This document shows positions 60,853 through 64,000 of a DNA stretch of 64,000 nt, piece after piece (positions within the stretch are counted from its first letter, which is position 1; each line of letters opens with the position of its first letter). Location of the stretch: contig CALSPF010000001.1 of the NCBI GenBank assembly GCA_943788165.1, forward strand, positions 62,001 through 126,000, in the 5' to 3' direction. The notes under the pieces were generated by a model. That model searched no databases. It worked only from the letters and a program-made list of their open reading frames with translations, and was not told the origin of the DNA. Made by a program: the position numbers and the translations under genes. This DNA comes from an uncultured Flavobacteriaceae bacterium (GTDB taxonomy: Bacteria > Bacteroidota > Bacteroidia > Flavobacteriales > Flavobacteriaceae).

Positions 60853-63800
60853 ATGGCAGCAAATAAAACCTATTGGAAAAATGCAGAGCAACTCAACGAG
60901 AATTCTCCGTTGGTTGATCAGCTAGAGCAAAAAGAATTTGCCGAATATGTTCCAGTAAACGAATTTCTAGAAGATAAAGAGTCCCTAGAAGACAGTAGTA
61001 CATCACGTCGTGATTTCTTAAAATACGTTGGATTTTCTACCGCAGCAGCCTCTTTAGCTGCCTGTGAAGGTCCAGTGATCAAGTCTGTGCCTTATGTTGT
61101 TCAGCCAGAGCAAATTCGTCCAGGTGTTGCCAACTACTACGCAACAGCCATCGCCGATGGATTTGATTTTGGAAGTATTTTAATCAAAACACGTGAAGGT
61201 CGTCCCATCAAGGTAGAGAACAATCCAGATGTGCCAACACTAGGAGGAGCAAATGCACGTGTTCATGCTTCGGTTCTATCTATGTACGACACCCAACGTT
61301 TACAAGGACCAAAAGGAAATGGAGCAGACATTAGCTGGGAAGATCTACACCTACAAGTAGGTGCCAAATTAAATGCTTTGGCAGCAACGGGGAAAGATGT
61401 TGTTCTTCTTACCCAAACATTTGCAAGTCCAACAACGACAAAAATTATTGCAGCCTTTACGGCAAAATACCCAAACGTAAAGCATGTTTCTTTTGACACT
61501 GTCGCTTCTTCTGATGCAGCAGATGCTTTTGAAGATGCCTATGGCGTTCGCGGTTTAGCCGATTATGACTTCAGCAAAGCGGGAGCAATTGTTTCTGTAG
61601 GTGCTGATATATTGGGCGACTGGCAAGGTGGTGGATATGACTCAGGTTATTCCAAGTCACGTGTGCCAAACAAACACCACGGAAAAGCAACCATGTCCAA
61701 GCATTTCCAGTTTGAAGCCAATATGACATTGAGTGGAGCAGCGGCTGACCATCGAGTACCCGCAACTCCATCTGCACAAAAAAATATTTTAGCACACATT
61801 TATGGTGCCCTAATGGGAACAGCTGTTTCTACCACTTTGAGTGATGCACATCAAACCAAAGTAAAGGCTGCTGTTGCCGCCCTTAAAGCTGCAGGAAATA
61901 AAGCAGTGGTTGTTTCTGGAATTCAAGACAAAGGCGCTCAAGCGCTAGTACTTGCCATCAACAATGCATTGGGAAGCGAAGTAATGGATGTGGCTAGCCC
62001 ACGTTTGATACGCCAAGAAAACGGCACAGAAGTAAAAGTGGTTGTAGAATCAGTCGTTGCGGGTACACTAGGTGGATTAATTACTGTTGGAATCAATCCT
62101 GCCTTTACCTTGCCAGAAGGAAATGCATTTGCTGAAGGGATCAAGAAATTAGATTTATCTGTTGCTTTTAGCATGAAAGAAGACGAAACAGCTTCTGCCG
62201 CACAATATATTGCTGCTCTTCCACATTACTTAGAGTCGTGGGGAGATTACGAATTTAAGGTAGGTCACTTTGCTTTAGCACAGCCAACCATTCGCCCTTT
62301 ATTCGATACACTTCAGTTCCAAGATGCTTTATTAAAGTGGACAGGAAATGAACAGAGTTATTACGATGCCATTCAGGACAATTGGTCTGCCTCCATTCTT
62401 GGTGGTAGTTCATGGAATGCTGTTTTACACGATGGATACTTTAGCACCAATAGAACTATCAAAGCCAACTATTCGTCAAGCGATTTATCTTCAGCGGTAA
62501 CTGCTCTTGCAGCAGCAAAAGCTGAAGGGATGGAATTGACACTTTACACCAAAACAGGTACGGGTGATGGGCAACAAGCCAATAACCCTTGGTTGCAAGA
62601 ATTCCCAGATCCAATTACCCGTGTAACTTGGGACAATTATTTGACCGTTTCTGCTGCAGATGCAAATGCAATGGGCCTTAAAAACGTTAATGTTGCCAAT
62701 GGTGCGTTGAACGGGAGCTATGCCAAAGTAACTGTTGGTGATGCAAGCCTAACTGTTCCAGTAGTTATTCAGCCAGGGCAAGCCAAAGGATCTGTAGGTT
62801 TAGCCTTAGGATACGGAGAGCGCATGGGTGTACAAGATGAAATGCAAATAGGGGTAAATGCCTTTGCATTTTATAACAATGCAAGTGAAGTTCAAGTAGC
62901 GACGGTAAGTTTAGCCGATGGCTACCACGAATTTGCTTGTACGCAGCTTCACAACACCTTAATGGGTAGAGGAGATATTGTAAAAGAAACTACGCTAGAA
63001 GTATTCAATACAAAAGATAAGTCTCATTGGAATGCGATACCCATGGTATCAAAAAACCACATGGAACAAGAAGTAACTTCACCAGAAGTAGACATGTGGC
63101 AAAATTTTGACCGCTCAATTGGTCATCATTTTAACCTATCGATAGATTTAAATGCCTGTACAGGATGTGGTGCTTGTGTAATTGCCTGTCATGCAGAGAA
63201 CAACGTGCCCGTTGTAGGAAAAACAGAAGTTAGACGTTCCCGCGATATGCACTGGTTGCGTATTGACCGCTACTATTCTTCTGAACAAACATTTGACGGC
63301 GATTTAACCACCAAAGAAAACATTTCAGGAATTGGTGATTCATTGACCACCTTTGGACGTATGGAGGAAGCTTCAGAAAATCCACAGGTTACTTTCCAGC
63401 CCGTTATGTGTCAGCATTGTAACCATGCACCTTGTGAAACAGTATGTCCAGTAGCGGCATCTTCACATGGTCGTCAAGGGCAAAACCACATGGCCTATAA
63501 CCGTTGTGTTGGAACCCGTTACTGCGCAAACAACTGTCCTTATAAAGTACGTCGATTCAACTGGTTCTTGTACAACAAGAATGATGAGTTTGATTACCAC
63601 ATGAACAATGACCTTGGACGAATGGTATTGAATCCAGATGTGGTTGTTCGTTCTAGAGGGGTCATGGAAAAATGTTCCATGTGTATTCAGAAAACACAGA
63701 AAACCATTTTAGACGCCAAATTAGATGGACGCGACATTGTTGATGGAGAATTCCAAACGGCTTGTTCTGCTGCCTGTAGCAATGGTGCAATGACCTTTGG

Positions 63801-63924
63801 AGACATTAATGACAAGGAAAGTAAAGTTGCTGAGTTGAAAGCAAACGATAGAATGTATCACTTGTTGGAAAGCGTTGGAACAAAACCCAATGTGATGTAC
63901 CAAACAAAAGTGAGAAACGTATAA
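60853..63924 (+). CDS. actB: Alternative complex III subunit ActB (molybdopterin-like plus iron-sulfur)
   Basis: A 1023-residue fusion of a molybdopterin-oxidoreductase-like part (about 60-740) and a ferredoxin-like part (about 750-1010). A twin-arginine motif SRRDFLKYVGF near 52 precedes LAAC, which may be a lipidation site. The cysteine motifs for the iron-sulfur clusters are CTGCGACVIAC, CQHCNHAPCETVCP, CVGTRYCANNCP and CSMCIQK. In characterised complexes ActB carries three 4Fe-4S and one 3Fe-4S clusters and no molybdenum. It passes electrons from quinol toward the cytochromes. It lies between actA and actC. Confidence 0.94.
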   Translation: MAANKTYWKNAEQLNENSPLVDQLEQKEFAEYVPVNEFLEDKESLEDSSTSRRDFLKYVGFSTAAASLAACEGPVIKSVPYVVQPEQIRPGVANYYATAIADGFDFGSILIKTREGRPIKVENNPDVPTLGGANARVHASVLSMYDTQRLQGPKGNGADISWEDLHLQVGAKLNALAATGKDVVLLTQTFASPTTTKIIAAFTAKYPNVKHVSFDTVASSDAADAFEDAYGVRGLADYDFSKAGAIVSVGADILGDWQGGGYDSGYSKSRVPNKHHGKATMSKHFQFEANMTLSGAAADHRVPATPSAQKNILAHIYGALMGTAVSTTLSDAHQTKVKAAVAALKAAGNKAVVVSGIQDKGAQALVLAINNALGSEVMDVASPRLIRQENGTEVKVVVESVVAGTLGGLITVGINPAFTLPEGNAFAEGIKKLDLSVAFSMKEDETASAAQYIAALPHYLESWGDYEFKVGHFALAQPTIRPLFDTLQFQDALLKWTGNEQSYYDAIQDNWSASILGGSSWNAVLHDGYFSTNRTIKANYSSSDLSSAVTALAAAKAEGMELTLYTKTGTGDGQQANNPWLQEFPDPITRVTWDNYLTVSAADANAMGLKNVNVANGALNGSYAKVTVGDASLTVPVVIQPGQAKGSVGLALGYGERMGVQDEMQIGVNAFAFYNNASEVQVATVSLADGYHEFACTQLHNTLMGRGDIVKETTLEVFNTKDKSHWNAIPMVSKNHMEQEVTSPEVDMWQNFDRSIGHHFNLSIDLNACTGCGACVIACHAENNVPVVGKTEVRRSRDMHWLRIDRYYSSEQTFDGDLTTKENISGIGDSLTTFGRMEEASENPQVTFQPVMCQHCNHAPCETVCPVAASSHGRQGQNHMAYNRCVGTRYCANNCPYKVRRFNWFLYNKNDEFDYHMNNDLGRMVLNPDVVVRSRGVMEKCSMCIQKTQKTILDAKLDGRDIVDGEFQTACSAACSNGAMTFGDINDKESKVAELKANDRMYHLLESVGTKPNVMYQTKVRNV

Positions 63925-63948
63925 TATAACTAGATAAAGCAATCGCAT

Positions 63949-64000
63949 ATGGCCTCGCATTACGAAGCACCGATTCGAAAACCCTTAATTACTGGAGATA
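63949..64000 (+). CDS. actC: Alternative complex III subunit ActC, 5' end only
   Basis: Only the first 17 codons are inside the window (MASHYEAPIRKPLITGD). This N-terminus and the position 24 bp after actB are typical of ActC, the NrfD/PsrC-like membrane subunit that binds quinol. The rest of the operon (actD, actE, actF) should follow outside the window. Confidence 0.8.
   Translation, partial: MASHYEAPIRKPLITGD

Overview
The window comes from a bacterium of the Bacteroidota, very probably a marine member of the Flavobacteriaceae. Several things support this: a type IX secretion (T9SS) giant adhesin paired with a PorP/SprF-family protein, TonB-dependent receptors with an N-terminal carboxypeptidase-regulatory-like domain, an alternative complex III (Act) operon, promoter elements of the Bacteroidota type (TAnnTTTG at -7), weak ribosome binding sites, and AT-rich intergenic DNA. 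Most of the window is ordinary core genome. The accessory parts are the ~18 kb adhesin, the AraC/beta-helix/cytochrome operon and a decayed TonB receptor.

Layout. 1-2117: end of an S41 C-terminal processing protease, a small membrane protein, a MarC-family protein and a Cys-rich DUF3109 protein. 2338-5838: class Ia ribonucleotide reductase, nrdB then nrdA, closed by a strong terminator. 5974-13715 (minus strand): a phosphate-acquisition locus, transcribed as beta-helix lipoprotein, TonB-dependent receptor, OprO/P-like porin and PiT transporter, with PhoB/PhoP-like direct repeats before the porin. 13893-20906: dGTPase, metallophosphoesterase, thioredoxin-fold protein, a large DUF2723 (GT117/TMEM260-like) membrane protein and a one-domain asparaginase. 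20997-21069: tRNA-Gln. 21126-39866 (minus): a 5952-residue T9SS adhesin with about 29 cadherin-like repeats, into which LamG and PA14 domains are inserted, followed 12 bp later by its PorP/SprF partner.

40315-43865: an overlapping three-gene operon of membrane AraC regulator, beta-helix protein and SO2930-type diheme cytochrome. 43868-48163 (minus): Smr protein, then a sulfur/siroheme cluster (metY, DUF2061, Met8-like dehydrogenase, ferredoxin-NADP reductase-like flavoprotein, DUF2237, DoxX-like), divergent from an Rrf2 regulator with a perfect palindrome between them. 48814-51418 (minus): a MoxR/Mg-chelatase-like AAA+ ATPase with a von Willebrand A partner. 51452-54285 (minus): a TonB-dependent receptor broken by one nonsense codon and three indels.

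54419-58980: rimP-nusA-infB, with a terminator-like hairpin and ten-T run directly before the rimP start codon. 58975-59364: a SPOR-domain protein. 59549-64000: start of the alternative complex III operon (actA, actB, beginning of actC), which runs off the right edge. I saw no CRISPR array, insertion sequence, prophage or defence system. The most unusual items are the nested-domain architecture of the adhesin, the rimP leader hairpin, and the AraC/beta-helix/cytochrome operon.
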